Origin: Streptomyces sp. R44
GTDB lineage: Bacteria > Actinomycetota > Actinomycetes > Streptomycetales > Streptomycetaceae
Direction: 5' to 3'
NCBI RefSeq assembly: GCF_041053105.1
Contig: NZ_CP163444.1
Location: forward strand, 1,054,001-1,118,000
DNA: 64,000 nucleotides
Position numbers and translations under genes: made by a program. This document shows, piece by piece, positions 53,857 through 62,578 of this stretch (positions are counted from its first letter, which is position 1; each line of letters begins with the position of its first letter). The notes beneath the pieces were generated by a model. The model was not told the DNA's origin, ran no database searches, and worked only from the letters and a program-made list of their open reading frames with translations.

Positions 53857-55478
53857 GCCGTCCCACGTACTCCCCCGCCGACACCGACGCGCGGACCACC
53901 ACCCCCGGCCCCGAGGCCCACCGCAGCGTCCGCCCGCGCCGGCGCCCCACCGCCGACCGGATGGTCCGCACCGTCCTCCCGCTCACCGCCATCCTCGCCC
54001 TGGCCGCCTTCCTGCGGTTCTGGCAGCTCACCCAGATCGGCTTCAACAGCGACGAGGCCGTCTACACCGGCACCGCAGCCTCCCTGGCCGGCGACCCGGC
54101 CATGCAGCCGGTGTTCCCCGTCTTCCGCGCCCACCCCGTGCTGTTCACCGGCTTCCTGTCGCTCTTCCTGCGCGGCGGCACCGACGAGTTCACGGCCCGC
54201 GCGGTCGCCGCCGTCGTCGGCGTCGTGACCGTCGGCGTCACCTATCTCCTGGCCCGCAGGCTGTACGGCCGGGGCGCGGGGCTCGCCGCCGCGCTGCTGC
54301 TCGCCGTCATGCCGTACCACGTCGTGGTGACCCGTCAGGTGCTGCTCGACGGGCTGATGACGCTGTGCGCGACGGTGGCGCTCTACTGCGTCGTACGGTA
54401 CGTGCAGGCCGACCGCGACGGGCTGCCCTGGCTGCTCGGCGCCGCGGGGGCGCTCGGGGCCGCCGCGCTCTCCAAGGAGACGGCGCTCGTGCTCGTCTGC
54501 GGCCTGTACGTGTTCTTCGTCCTCAGCCGCTCGGTGAAGATTCGCTGGCGGCACGCCGTACTCGCCACCGGCCTCCTCGCCCTCGTCGTCGTCGCCTTCC
54601 CGCTCGCGATGTGGATCTCGGGCCGCACCGCCACCGGCCAGCACTACCTGCAGTGGCAGCTGTTCCGGCGGGCCAACCACCCGATGGGCTTCTACGCCAC
54701 CACGGTGCCGCAGGTCCTCGGCTGGGCCGTCCTCGCGGCCGCCGTCATCGGCCTCGTCTGGCTGCGCCGCCGCAACGGCTGGCGCGAGGCTCTGCTGCTG
54801 TGCTGGATCGCCGCGCCCGTGCTGTTCTTCACCCTGTGGCCCGTCAAGGGCTTCCCGTACCTGCTGCCGATCGCGCCGCCGCTCGCCGTGCTCGCCGGCC
54901 GCACCCTGGGCGCCCTGGCCGGGCTCAAGCCGCGCGTCGGCCGGCTGCGGGTGTCGCCCCGCCGGCTGTCCGCCGCCGGCGCCGTCCTCGTCGCGCTCGC
55001 CGTCGCGCTCTCCCTCGCCCTCCCCGCGGCCGGCCGGATCACCGCCACCCCGACCGGCTCGTTCCTCGCCGGTTCCGGCGGCCTCGCCGGCGGCCGAGAG
55101 GCCGGCCAGTGGGTGCGCGACCACGTGCCCGGCGGGGCACGGCTCCTCGCCGGCGGCCCCTCCGTCGCGAACGTGCTCCAGTTCTACGGAGGCAAACCCG
55201 TCTCGGCCCTCTCGGTGAGCGTCAACCGGCTCTACCGCAACCCCTCGTACACGCCGGTGCCCAACCCCGACCGCGCACTGCGCGACGGCGAGTTCCAGTA
55301 CGTCGTCTGGGACTCCTACACCGCCCGGCGCGCCCCCTTCTACGGCGAGAAGATCCGGCAGCTGGTCGACAAGTACCACGGCAGGGCCGTCTACACCTCC
55401 CCCGTGCGGGTTCCCGCGTCCTCCGCCGACCCGACGCCCACTCCGGTCATCGTCATCTACCAGGTGCGTGTGCCATGA
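53853..55478 (+). CDS. GT39/ArnT-like membrane glycosyltransferase
   Basis: ATG 53853 overlaps the upstream stop as ATGA. The 541-aa protein has about ten to eleven membrane helices, an early acidic loop (GFNSDEAVYTGTAASL) typical of GT-C enzymes, and a C-terminal extracellular domain (GREAGQWVRDHVPGG, LQFYGGKPVSALSVS). It belongs to the GT39/dolichyl-phosphate-mannose protein mannosyltransferase superfamily. It should transfer a sugar from a polyprenyl-phosphate donor, plausibly the one made by the preceding GT2 protein, to an exported acceptor such as one of the anchored proteins encoded downstream. Confidence 0.88.
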   Translation: MSRPTYSPADTDARTTTPGPEAHRSVRPRRRPTADRMVRTVLPLTAILALAAFLRFWQLTQIGFNSDEAVYTGTAASLAGDPAMQPVFPVFRAHPVLFTGFLSLFLRGGTDEFTARAVAAVVGVVTVGVTYLLARRLYGRGAGLAAALLLAVMPYHVVVTRQVLLDGLMTLCATVALYCVVRYVQADRDGLPWLLGAAGALGAAALSKETALVLVCGLYVFFVLSRSVKIRWRHAVLATGLLALVVVAFPLAMWISGRTATGQHYLQWQLFRRANHPMGFYATTVPQVLGWAVLAAAVIGLVWLRRRNGWREALLLCWIAAPVLFFTLWPVKGFPYLLPIAPPLAVLAGRTLGALAGLKPRVGRLRVSPRRLSAAGAVLVALAVALSLALPAAGRITATPTGSFLAGSGGLAGGREAGQWVRDHVPGGARLLAGGPSVANVLQFYGGKPVSALSVSVNRLYRNPSYTPVPNPDRALRDGEFQYVVWDSYTARRAPFYGEKIRQLVDKYHGRAVYTSPVRVPASSADPTPTPVIVIYQVRVP

Positions 55479-56968
55479 AGCCGCTGACCGTCCGTCTGCT
55501 GACAGCGCTGGCCGGCGCGGCACTGCTGCTCGGCCCCACCACGGCGGCGACCGCGACCGGTGCCGAACCCGGCCCCGACCCGGGCCGCGGCGCCGCCGCC
55601 GAACACCGCGCGACCACCCCCGTGCAGCACTTCATCTACGTGATGCAGGGCCCCCGGACCTTCGACAACTACTTCGGCACCTACCCCGGAGCCGACGGCA
55701 TTCCCGCCGACGCCTGCCAGCCGCGCACCGTCGGCGGCCCCGCCTCCGACTGCGTGCGGCCCTACGCCCTGCACGCCAAGGCCCCCGCCCCGCTCGCCCC
55801 GAGCCGCAGCATCATCGCCCAGCAGATCAACGGCGGGCGCATGGACGGCTTCGTGTCCGCGTACACCCGGCAGGGCCGGGACGGCACGACCGTCATGGGC
55901 CACTACGACGCCCGTGACGTGCCGTTCGACTGGGCCGCCGCCGACCGCTACGTGCTCTTCGACAAGTTCTTCGCCTCCGTGCCCTACGGCACCGCCACCG
56001 AACGCTCCTACTGGGTCTCGGGAGCCGCCCCTTCGGCGGGCGGCCGCACCACCATCTTCGACCGGCTCCAGCAGGCCGGGGTCAGCTGGAAGTTCTACGT
56101 CGAGGACTACCGGCCCGGCGAGAACTACCACGCACCCGGCGCCACCCAGCCGGTACGCGCCCCGCTGCTCGGCTACGCCCGCTTCGTCGACGACCCCGCC
56201 CTCGCCTCCCACATCGTGGACCTGGACCAGTACTACCGCGACCTCGACAACGGCACCCTGCCGTCGGTGGCCTACATCGCCAGCTCCGGCTCCTCCGAGC
56301 GCTCCGCGCGGGCCATCCCGCCCGGCCAGAAGCTGATCCGCTCGCTGGCCACCCAGCTCGCCCTCAGCCCCTACTGGGACAGCTCGGCGCTGCTGTGGAG
56401 CCACGACGGCTCCGGCGGCTGGTACGACCACGTGGCCCCGCCCGCCGCCGCCGACGGCCCGCGCGGCCTGCGCGTCCCGGCCCTCCTGATCAGCGCCTAC
56501 GCACCTGCCGGGCACATCGACCACCGAGTCCTCGACTCCTCGTCGGCGCTGCGCTTCATCGAGGACAACTGGAACCTGGCACCCCTCGGCGGACGGGACA
56601 CCACCGCCGCGAGCCTCGCGGCCGCCTTCGACTTCTCTGCCGCGCCACGACCCCCCGAGGTGCTCGCCGTCCCCTCCGCGCGGCCCGTCGTCCGGCCGGT
56701 GAACGCCACCGTCGTGTACGCGGTCTACGGCGGCGTCCTCGGCACGGCCGCACTGCTGGTCGCGGGCACCGTCCTGCTCACCGCCCGCAGACGCTCCACG
56801 GCCCCCGCGGCCCCGGCCGACCGGCCGGCGTCCGGCCCGTCGGCTCCGCGCGGCGAGTCCGCTCCGTCCGGCCCGTCCGCTCCGTCCGGCCCGTCCGCTC
56901 CGTCCGCACCGTCGGCTCCCTCCGACCCCTCGGCGCAGTCCCGTGCGCCGGAAAGGAGCCGGCCGTGA
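55475..56968 (+). CDS. Membrane-anchored phosphoesterase-family protein, probably inactive
   Basis: ATG 55475 overlaps the upstream stop as ATGA. The 497-aa precursor has a signal peptide (TVRLLTALAGAALLLGPTT), a domain of the phospholipase C/acid phosphatase (phosphoesterase) family, a C-terminal helix (VYAVYGGVLGTAALLVAGTV) and a Ser/Pro-rich cytoplasmic tail. Family members have VMQENRSFDNYFGT, where Glu and Asn bind metal; here it reads VMQGPRTFDNYFGT. The distal LLWSHDGSGGWYDHVAPP keeps the Asp and His positions. Loss of Glu-Asn suggests a binding or altered-activity role. It sits in a glycan operon among other anchored proteins. Confidence 0.82.
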   Translation: MKPLTVRLLTALAGAALLLGPTTAATATGAEPGPDPGRGAAAEHRATTPVQHFIYVMQGPRTFDNYFGTYPGADGIPADACQPRTVGGPASDCVRPYALHAKAPAPLAPSRSIIAQQINGGRMDGFVSAYTRQGRDGTTVMGHYDARDVPFDWAAADRYVLFDKFFASVPYGTATERSYWVSGAAPSAGGRTTIFDRLQQAGVSWKFYVEDYRPGENYHAPGATQPVRAPLLGYARFVDDPALASHIVDLDQYYRDLDNGTLPSVAYIASSGSSERSARAIPPGQKLIRSLATQLALSPYWDSSALLWSHDGSGGWYDHVAPPAAADGPRGLRVPALLISAYAPAGHIDHRVLDSSSALRFIEDNWNLAPLGGRDTTAASLAAAFDFSAAPRPPEVLAVPSARPVVRPVNATVVYAVYGGVLGTAALLVAGTVLLTARRRSTAPAAPADRPASGPSAPRGESAPSGPSAPSGPSAPSAPSAPSDPSAQSRAPERSRP

Positions 56969-58200
56969 ACCGCCGTACCGCACGCCGCCACGCGGCCGCG
57001 CTCCTCGCCCTGCTGACGGCACTGCTCCTCGGCTTCGCCGGGCCGGCCGCCGCCGCCCACCCCGCCGTCGCCGCCACCGGCACCGGCACGCACCGAGCCG
57101 ACCCGAACGTCACCGTCACCATCCGCACGGTCCCGGCGGTGCCCGGCGTCCGGCTGGTCTTCGGCGGCCAGTCCCTCGTCACGGGCTCCGACGGCACCGC
57201 CACGTACACCGGCGCCCGGACCGCGGACCGCCAGTCGCTGCGCCTGCTCGACACCTCCGTCGACACCCCGGACGCCCACTACCGCTTCACCCGCTGGGCG
57301 GGACAGCGCGACCCGCAACAGGCGTTCAGGAGCCACGTCGACGGGCTGCCGCTGCGCGCCGACTACACCATCACGGCCGGCTTCACCGTGCAGTACCCGG
57401 TGACCGTCGCCTTCACCGACCAGCACGGCGCGCCCCTGGACCCGTCCCTGGTATCGGCGGTGCAGGTCAGGAGCTCCGACGCGCGCATCACCGATCTGTC
57501 CGTGTCCGGGACCACCTGGCTGGACGGCGTCGTGCCCGTCTTCCGCAACAGCGGCCTGACGCCCGTTCCGCTCGACTACACCCTGCGGAGCCTCGTCTAC
57601 GACGGCGTCCAGCTCGCCGGCGCCGGACGGCAGGGCTTCCGGCCCGGCCCCGACCGGCACCTGACGTTCACCGGCGCCTTCCACGACCTGACGGTCACCG
57701 CCCACGACGCGCTGTTCGGCTCCGCGACGGGCGACAAGGCCACCGTCACCGACCCCGCAGGGCACGTCACGACCGTCTCGCTCGGACCGGACCACACCGC
57801 CGTCCTGTCGCACCTGCCGCGCGGCCGGTACACCGTCGAGGTGAAGGCCCCCGGCGGCAGCGCGAACCCGCGCGAGATCCAGCTGTCCCAGTCGGTCACG
57901 GCCGACGTGACCGTGGTCAGCCTGACCGACGTCCTCGTCCTCGCCGGTGCCGGCCTGCTGCTCATCGGGATACCGGTCGTGATCCGGCTGAGGCGCCGGA
58001 CCCGCCGCACCGCCGCGGGCCCGGCCCCCGGCAGCGGCCCCGGCACCGGCAGTGGCACCGGCAGCGGCGTCGGCAGCGGCAGCGGCGTCGGGCGGGGCGC
58101 CGGCGGCCCGCGTGAGCCCGTACCGGCGGAAGAGCCCGAGCAGCCGGAGGGAGCGGAGAAGGCGCCCCCCACCCCGTGCCCCGGGGCGGCGTCCCGATGA
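56965..58200 (+). CDS. Membrane-anchored beta-sandwich-like surface protein
   Basis: GTG 56965 overlaps the upstream stop as GTGA. The 411-aa precursor has a signal peptide (AALLALLTALLLGFAGPAAA), a long Thr/Val-rich extracellular region that looks like several beta-sandwich domains (for example TVTIRTVPAVPGVRLVFGGQ, TVAFTDQHGAPLDPS, LSHLPRGRYTVEVKAPGG), a membrane helix (VLVLAGAGLLLIGIPVVI) and a Gly/Ser/Thr-rich tail. The segment FGGQSLVTGSDGTATYTG resembles Cna-B/carboxypeptidase-regulatory-like folds. I cannot name a family. It may be an acceptor or scaffold for the operon's enzymes. Confidence 0.7.
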   Translation: MNRRTARRHAAALLALLTALLLGFAGPAAAAHPAVAATGTGTHRADPNVTVTIRTVPAVPGVRLVFGGQSLVTGSDGTATYTGARTADRQSLRLLDTSVDTPDAHYRFTRWAGQRDPQQAFRSHVDGLPLRADYTITAGFTVQYPVTVAFTDQHGAPLDPSLVSAVQVRSSDARITDLSVSGTTWLDGVVPVFRNSGLTPVPLDYTLRSLVYDGVQLAGAGRQGFRPGPDRHLTFTGAFHDLTVTAHDALFGSATGDKATVTDPAGHVTTVSLGPDHTAVLSHLPRGRYTVEVKAPGGSANPREIQLSQSVTADVTVVSLTDVLVLAGAGLLLIGIPVVIRLRRRTRRTAAGPAPGSGPGTGSGTGSGVGSGSGVGRGAGGPREPVPAEEPEQPEGAEKAPPTPCPGAASR

Positions 58201-59417
58201 TGCGGCGGCTCTGGGCCCTCCTCGCCGCACTCCTCCTGTGCTGGCCGGGCCTCAGCGCCGCATCGCCGGGCCCCCGGCCCGCCGTCGCGCCCCCGACCGG
58301 CGAGGTCTCCCGTCCGCCACTGCTCGCCTACTACTACCAGTGGTTCAGCCCCGGCTCCTGGCAGCGGGCCAAGACGGACCTGCCGCTCGCGGGCCCGTAC
58401 TCGAGCGACGACACACAGGTGATCGACCGCCAGATCACCGAGGCCAGGTCCGCGGGGATCGAGGGGTTCATCGTCGGCTGGAAGCACGGCACCGTGAACG
58501 ACCGGCGGCTGCGCAAGCTCGTCGAAGCCGCCGAGGCCAGGAACTTCAAGCTCGCCATGATCTACCAGAGCCTGGACTTCCACCGCCGACCGCTCCCCGT
58601 CGACCAGGTCGCCGCCGACTTCCGGTACTTCCGCGACCACTTCGCCGACAGCCCCGCCATGCTGCGCGTCGGCGGCCGCCCGCTGACCGTCTGGAGCGGG
58701 ACCTGGCGCTATTCCCACGACGACGTCGCGACCGTCACCTCCGGCGTCCGCGGCGAACTGCAGGTGCTGGCCAGCGAGAAGAACGTCGACGGCTACCGGC
58801 GGATCGCCGACGTCACCGACGGCGACGCCTACTACTGGTCCTCCGCCGACCCCGAGACCACCCCCGGATACGCCGAGAAGCTCCAGGACATGGCACGGGC
58901 CGTGCACGCCGACCACAAGATCTGGCTGGCCCCCTGCTCGCCCGGCTTCGACGCGCAGCTCGTCGGCGGCACCAGGCCCGTCCCCCGCCGCGACGGTGCG
59001 ACGCTGGCCGCCACGTACGCGGCCGCGCTGCGCTCCTCGCCGGACGCCATCGGGCTGATCAGCTGGAACGAGTTCTCCGAGAACACCCATGTCGAACCCT
59101 CCCGCGACCACGGCGACCGCTTCCTGCAGGTGCTGCGCGACCTCCGCGGAGCCCCCGCGGCCGCCGCGTACCAGGACAGCGGGAACAGCCCCGTCCGGCC
59201 GGTCGCCCGGCCGGACCCCTCCCGCGGCTACTGGGCGCTCGTCGGCGTGGCCGTGCCCCTGCTGCTCGTCACCCCGCTCGCGGTGCGCCGGCTGCGCGCC
59301 GCCCGGTCGTCCGGCCCCGCCCCTGGCGAGCAGCGGCGAACGGACCCCGGGCGAGCGGTCAGCAGGTCACCGGCGTCGACGTCCCCGCCGTGTTCCCGGC
59401 CAGATCGCGCGCCCTGA
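58197..59417 (+). CDS. Membrane-anchored GH99/GH71-like glycoside hydrolase
   Basis: ATG 58197 overlaps the upstream stop as ATGA; the next codon is also ATG. The 406-aa precursor has a signal peptide (LWALLAALLLCWPGLSAA), a catalytic domain with the early LLAYYYQWFSPGSW, then GIEGFIVGWKHG, AMIYQSLDF and the terminal-strand motif LISWNEFSENTHVEPS, and a C-terminal helix (YWALVGVAVPLLLVTPLAV). The WNExxExTxxEP motif is that of GH99/GH71-like endo-acting alpha-mannanases and alpha-glucanases. It may trim or remodel the glycan built by the upstream transferases. Its last 59 bp overlap the convergent phosphatase gene. Confidence 0.85.
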   Translation: MMRRLWALLAALLLCWPGLSAASPGPRPAVAPPTGEVSRPPLLAYYYQWFSPGSWQRAKTDLPLAGPYSSDDTQVIDRQITEARSAGIEGFIVGWKHGTVNDRRLRKLVEAAEARNFKLAMIYQSLDFHRRPLPVDQVAADFRYFRDHFADSPAMLRVGGRPLTVWSGTWRYSHDDVATVTSGVRGELQVLASEKNVDGYRRIADVTDGDAYYWSSADPETTPGYAEKLQDMARAVHADHKIWLAPCSPGFDAQLVGGTRPVPRRDGATLAATYAAALRSSPDAIGLISWNEFSENTHVEPSRDHGDRFLQVLRDLRGAPAAAAYQDSGNSPVRPVARPDPSRGYWALVGVAVPLLLVTPLAVRRLRAARSSGPAPGEQRRTDPGRAVSRSPASTSPPCSRPDRAP

Positions 59418-61143
59418 CCTCGTAGGTGTACGAGGCCGGGCAGACGGCCGTCTTGTCGCTGAAGGTCAGCACCGTCTGCGGAACCGTGGCCAGGTACGTC
59501 CCGTCGCGGTACACGTCGTACGTCGCGAGCTGGGTGTCGTCGCCGCCCGCACCCCACGTCAGCTTCATCGTGGTGGAGGCGGTACGGGTGACCGTCAGGG
59601 GGGAAGGCGCGGACGGAGGCGTGCCGTCGGCGGAGAAGTCGTAGGACAGCGTGTCGAACGAGTTGCCGAGGGAGTCCGTCGGGGTCACCGTCAGCGTCGA
59701 GCCGAGGACCGAGACGAGCAGGAAGTGGTGGACGTTCGCGTCGGCAGCGGGGATCGGCACCGAGGAGGGGCAGCGCTTGCCCGCGTTGGCGCTGTAGGAC
59801 CAGCCCAGGGCGTAGGCGTCCGTCGGGTCGCAGCCGTGGCCGCCGACCGAGCTGAGCTTGGCGCCGGCGCCGCCGGTCACATAGCTCGGCACGCCGCCGG
59901 GCGGGGCGACGTTGCGCTGGTAGATGTGCGCGTGGCCGTTGAAGACGAGGTTCACGCCGTTGTCGTGAAGCAGCTGTTCCAGGGTGTCGGTGCTGCCCGG
60001 GTTGTTCTTCAGGTACTCGTCGTCCGGCTCGGTGGGGTCGTCGGAGCGCAGCGGGAAGTGGAAGGCGGCGACCTTGACGCCGCCGGGGTGGGCGGCGAGG
60101 TCCTGCTGGAGCCACTGGTACTCGGCCGAGGAGGTCGTCCAATGGGCGGCCGCGTCGACCTGGTAGATGTCGCAGTGGTCGGTGCCCTCGCAGTTGTTCC
60201 CGTCGGCGTTGCCGACGTTGCCGTCGCTCCAGGACGTGTCGAGGACGTAGAACCGGACGCCGCCGCTGCTGAAGGCGTAGTACGTCGTCGGGTAGCTCGC
60301 CGGGGTGCTGCCGAAGAACGACGGGTAGCTGACCTGGGAGTAGACGCCGTTCGAGGCCGCCGTGACAGCGGGCTGCGGCCAGGTGGGCAGGAACGTGGTG
60401 TTGCGGCCGTGGTTGCCGTTGGTGGAGAACATCGGCAGGGTCTGGCCGGGCGCCGCGTAGTACTCGGGCGCGAAGACGCCGCTGATGTTGACGCCGGTCT
60501 GCTGGAGGTCGCCGTAGTTGGTCTGGTTGCCGCTGGGGTAGGCCACGTCGCCGGTGGACAGGGCGAAGCGGGCGCCGCTGGCGGCCAGCCGGGACATGAC
60601 GTTGGCCTGGTCCTGGTTGAGGGCCCCGCTGTTGACGCCGTTGCTGGTGGTGTCGCCCCAGTCGCCGAGCACCGCGAACGTGAAGGGGGCCGGCGAGCCG
60701 TCCGGCACCATCGTGGTGAACGCGGGCGAGGAGTTGGTGCCGAGCAGGTCGATGGGGGTGGCGTCGCCGGTGAAGACCCGGTAGCAGTACGGGGTGTCGG
60801 GGCTGAGGTTCGGCACGGTCACCGAGTTGCTGTACTCGGTGACCCCGTTGACGGTCATGGTGGTGCCGAGGGTGGCGGACGTGACCGAGTTGGCCGTGCA
60901 GTTGCCGAGCGGCCCGTACTTCACGGTCTGCCGGCTGCGGGTGCTGGTCGCCCACGTCACCCGGACGGAGCCGGGTGTGAGATCCGTCAGGTAGGGGGCC
61001 CGGGTGAGGACCGGGGAGGCGCCGGGCAGGTCGGCGTGGGCGGGGGCGGTGCCGAGGGCCGCCGACAGGGCACCGAGCGCCACGGCGGCGCCGGCGAGGT
61101 GGAGGCCTCGGCGGTGGCGTCCGACGGATGCGAACACAGGCAT
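59359..61143 (-). CDS. Secreted purple-acid-phosphatase-like metallophosphoesterase
   Basis: The 594-aa precursor starts after AAAGGAC and has a signal peptide (LAGAAVALGALSAALGTAPA). An N-terminal fibronectin-III-like domain (PYLTDLTPGSVRVTWATS) precedes a calcineurin-like phosphatase core with all metal motifs: VLGDWGD, STGDVAYPSG, NGNHGRN, AAFHFP and NGHAHIYQR. A second Fn3 domain (residues about 505-594, APSPLTVTRTASTTMKLTW) ends the protein. The layout is that of actinobacterial purple acid phosphatases. The 3' end overlaps the convergent GH99-like gene by 59 bp. Confidence 0.92.
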   Translation of the reverse strand: MPVFASVGRHRRGLHLAGAAVALGALSAALGTAPAHADLPGASPVLTRAPYLTDLTPGSVRVTWATSTRSRQTVKYGPLGNCTANSVTSATLGTTMTVNGVTEYSNSVTVPNLSPDTPYCYRVFTGDATPIDLLGTNSSPAFTTMVPDGSPAPFTFAVLGDWGDTTSNGVNSGALNQDQANVMSRLAASGARFALSTGDVAYPSGNQTNYGDLQQTGVNISGVFAPEYYAAPGQTLPMFSTNGNHGRNTTFLPTWPQPAVTAASNGVYSQVSYPSFFGSTPASYPTTYYAFSSGGVRFYVLDTSWSDGNVGNADGNNCEGTDHCDIYQVDAAAHWTTSSAEYQWLQQDLAAHPGGVKVAAFHFPLRSDDPTEPDDEYLKNNPGSTDTLEQLLHDNGVNLVFNGHAHIYQRNVAPPGGVPSYVTGGAGAKLSSVGGHGCDPTDAYALGWSYSANAGKRCPSSVPIPAADANVHHFLLVSVLGSTLTVTPTDSLGNSFDTLSYDFSADGTPPSAPSPLTVTRTASTTMKLTWGAGGDDTQLATYDVYRDGTYLATVPQTVLTFSDKTAVCPASYTYEVRARDLAGNTAGTSTPVTC

Positions 61144-61439
61144 TCACGGGTCCTTTCAGCCTCCGTCGCGGCCTGCCGGAGGCGTCGGCCAGGAGACGGT
61201 GGGGACGGAGGCACCGTCGGAAGGTAGGCACGCCCGGGGGCTTGGGCGGGTCGGCGCGGCCGGGCCGTCGTGACCGGGCCGTCGCATTCACCCGATCGGG
61301 GCGCGTGGTGTCTGCCGGTCGGGCGACAAGCCGTGTCCTTCGGTCCCGACCGCCGCCCGGTACGGGAAGAAGGGACAGGGCCCAGGCCCCGCACCCCTGC
61401 CTGGGGCTGCCCTTTCCGCCGCTCTCTTGGAGGCCCCCC

Positions 61440-62567
61440 GTGCCGGCACGCGACTCGCAGGACGCCACCCGCCGTCGGTCCGTCGGCCGGCTGCGGGCGA
61501 TCCTGGCGGCGGCCGCCGTCGCCGCCTCGACGGCGGCCGCGCCCGCCGGTGCCGCGACTCCGGTGCCGCCGCAGCAGGACGACGCGACCGACCGTGCCTA
61601 TGTCGCCAACGCCACCGCCAGGACGGTGTCGTTCCTGGACACCGACGACCGGACCGTCACCCACACGGTGTCCGTGCCGTCCGGCGCGGCCGATGTGGGC
61701 GTGTCCCGGCGGATGCACCGTGCCTATGTGCCGGGCGGCCATGACTCGCGCACCGTCAGCGTCATCGACACGAATCGGGCGAGGGTCGTCGGTCACATCC
61801 GGGTCGGTGACCGGCCCGAGGGAGTCGCCGTCAGCCGTGACGGCCGGCGCGCCTACGTCACCAACGCCGACTCCGGGACCGTCTCGGTCATCGACACGGC
61901 CGGGAACCGGGTCGTGCGCACGGTGCGGGTCGGCACCTTCCCCAAGGGCCTGGCGGTCTCCCCCGACGGCGGTCGCGTCTACGTCGCCAACCTGCTCTCC
62001 GGCAGCGTGTCGGTGATCGACGCCCGCCGGGGCCGGGTCGTGGCGACCGTGGAACTGGGCACCGGAACCGCCGCCTACGACGTGGCCGTCAGCCCGGACG
62101 GCACCCTGGCGTACGTGAGCACGGGCAACGGGACGGAGTACGTGTCCGTCCTCGACACCCGCGCGGCGACCGTCCTCGACTCCGTGCCGGTCGAGGCCGG
62201 CGCGGAGTCGCTGGCCGTGGCGCCCGACGGGTCGGAGGTGTACGTGTCCTCCGGCTTCGGGAACGAGGAGGTGTCGGTCATCGACACCGAGATGGGCACG
62301 GTCGCGCGCAGCTTCCGTGTGCCCGGCGGCGCGGAGGGCCTCGCGCTCGGCTACGAGGGGCGGCAGATGTACGTCGCGACCGGGCTCGGTTCGCGGTCCG
62401 CGGTCTACGTCGACACCGAGACCGACCGGGTCATGGGCAGCACGACGGTCGGGTCCGGTCCGATGAGCGTGGCCGTCGAGGCCGAGCCGGAGCCGGTGGC
62501 TCCGCGCGCCGGTACCGGACGGCGGGTGCACTGGCAGACCGGCCAGAAGCAGTCCGGCACGCGCTGA
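61440..62567 (+). CDS. Secreted YVTN beta-propeller protein
   Basis: The start is set at GTG 61440, which follows GGAGG; the longer frame runs upstream into the divergent phosphatase's promoter region. The 375-aa precursor has a signal peptide (LRAILAAAAVAASTAAAPAG) and about seven propeller blades with the repeat pattern AYVTNADSGTVSVIDT, each followed by a VAVSPDG-type turn. YVTN proteins bind surface or secreted partners; no enzymatic residues are known. It is 296 bp from the divergent phosphatase gene and 11 bp before the DedA gene, with which it may be co-transcribed. Confidence 0.88.
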   Translation: MPARDSQDATRRRSVGRLRAILAAAAVAASTAAAPAGAATPVPPQQDDATDRAYVANATARTVSFLDTDDRTVTHTVSVPSGAADVGVSRRMHRAYVPGGHDSRTVSVIDTNRARVVGHIRVGDRPEGVAVSRDGRRAYVTNADSGTVSVIDTAGNRVVRTVRVGTFPKGLAVSPDGGRVYVANLLSGSVSVIDARRGRVVATVELGTGTAAYDVAVSPDGTLAYVSTGNGTEYVSVLDTRAATVLDSVPVEAGAESLAVAPDGSEVYVSSGFGNEEVSVIDTEMGTVARSFRVPGGAEGLALGYEGRQMYVATGLGSRSAVYVDTETDRVMGSTTVGSGPMSVAVEAEPEPVAPRAGTGRRVHWQTGQKQSGTR

Positions 62568-62578
62568 GCGCCGGCGCC

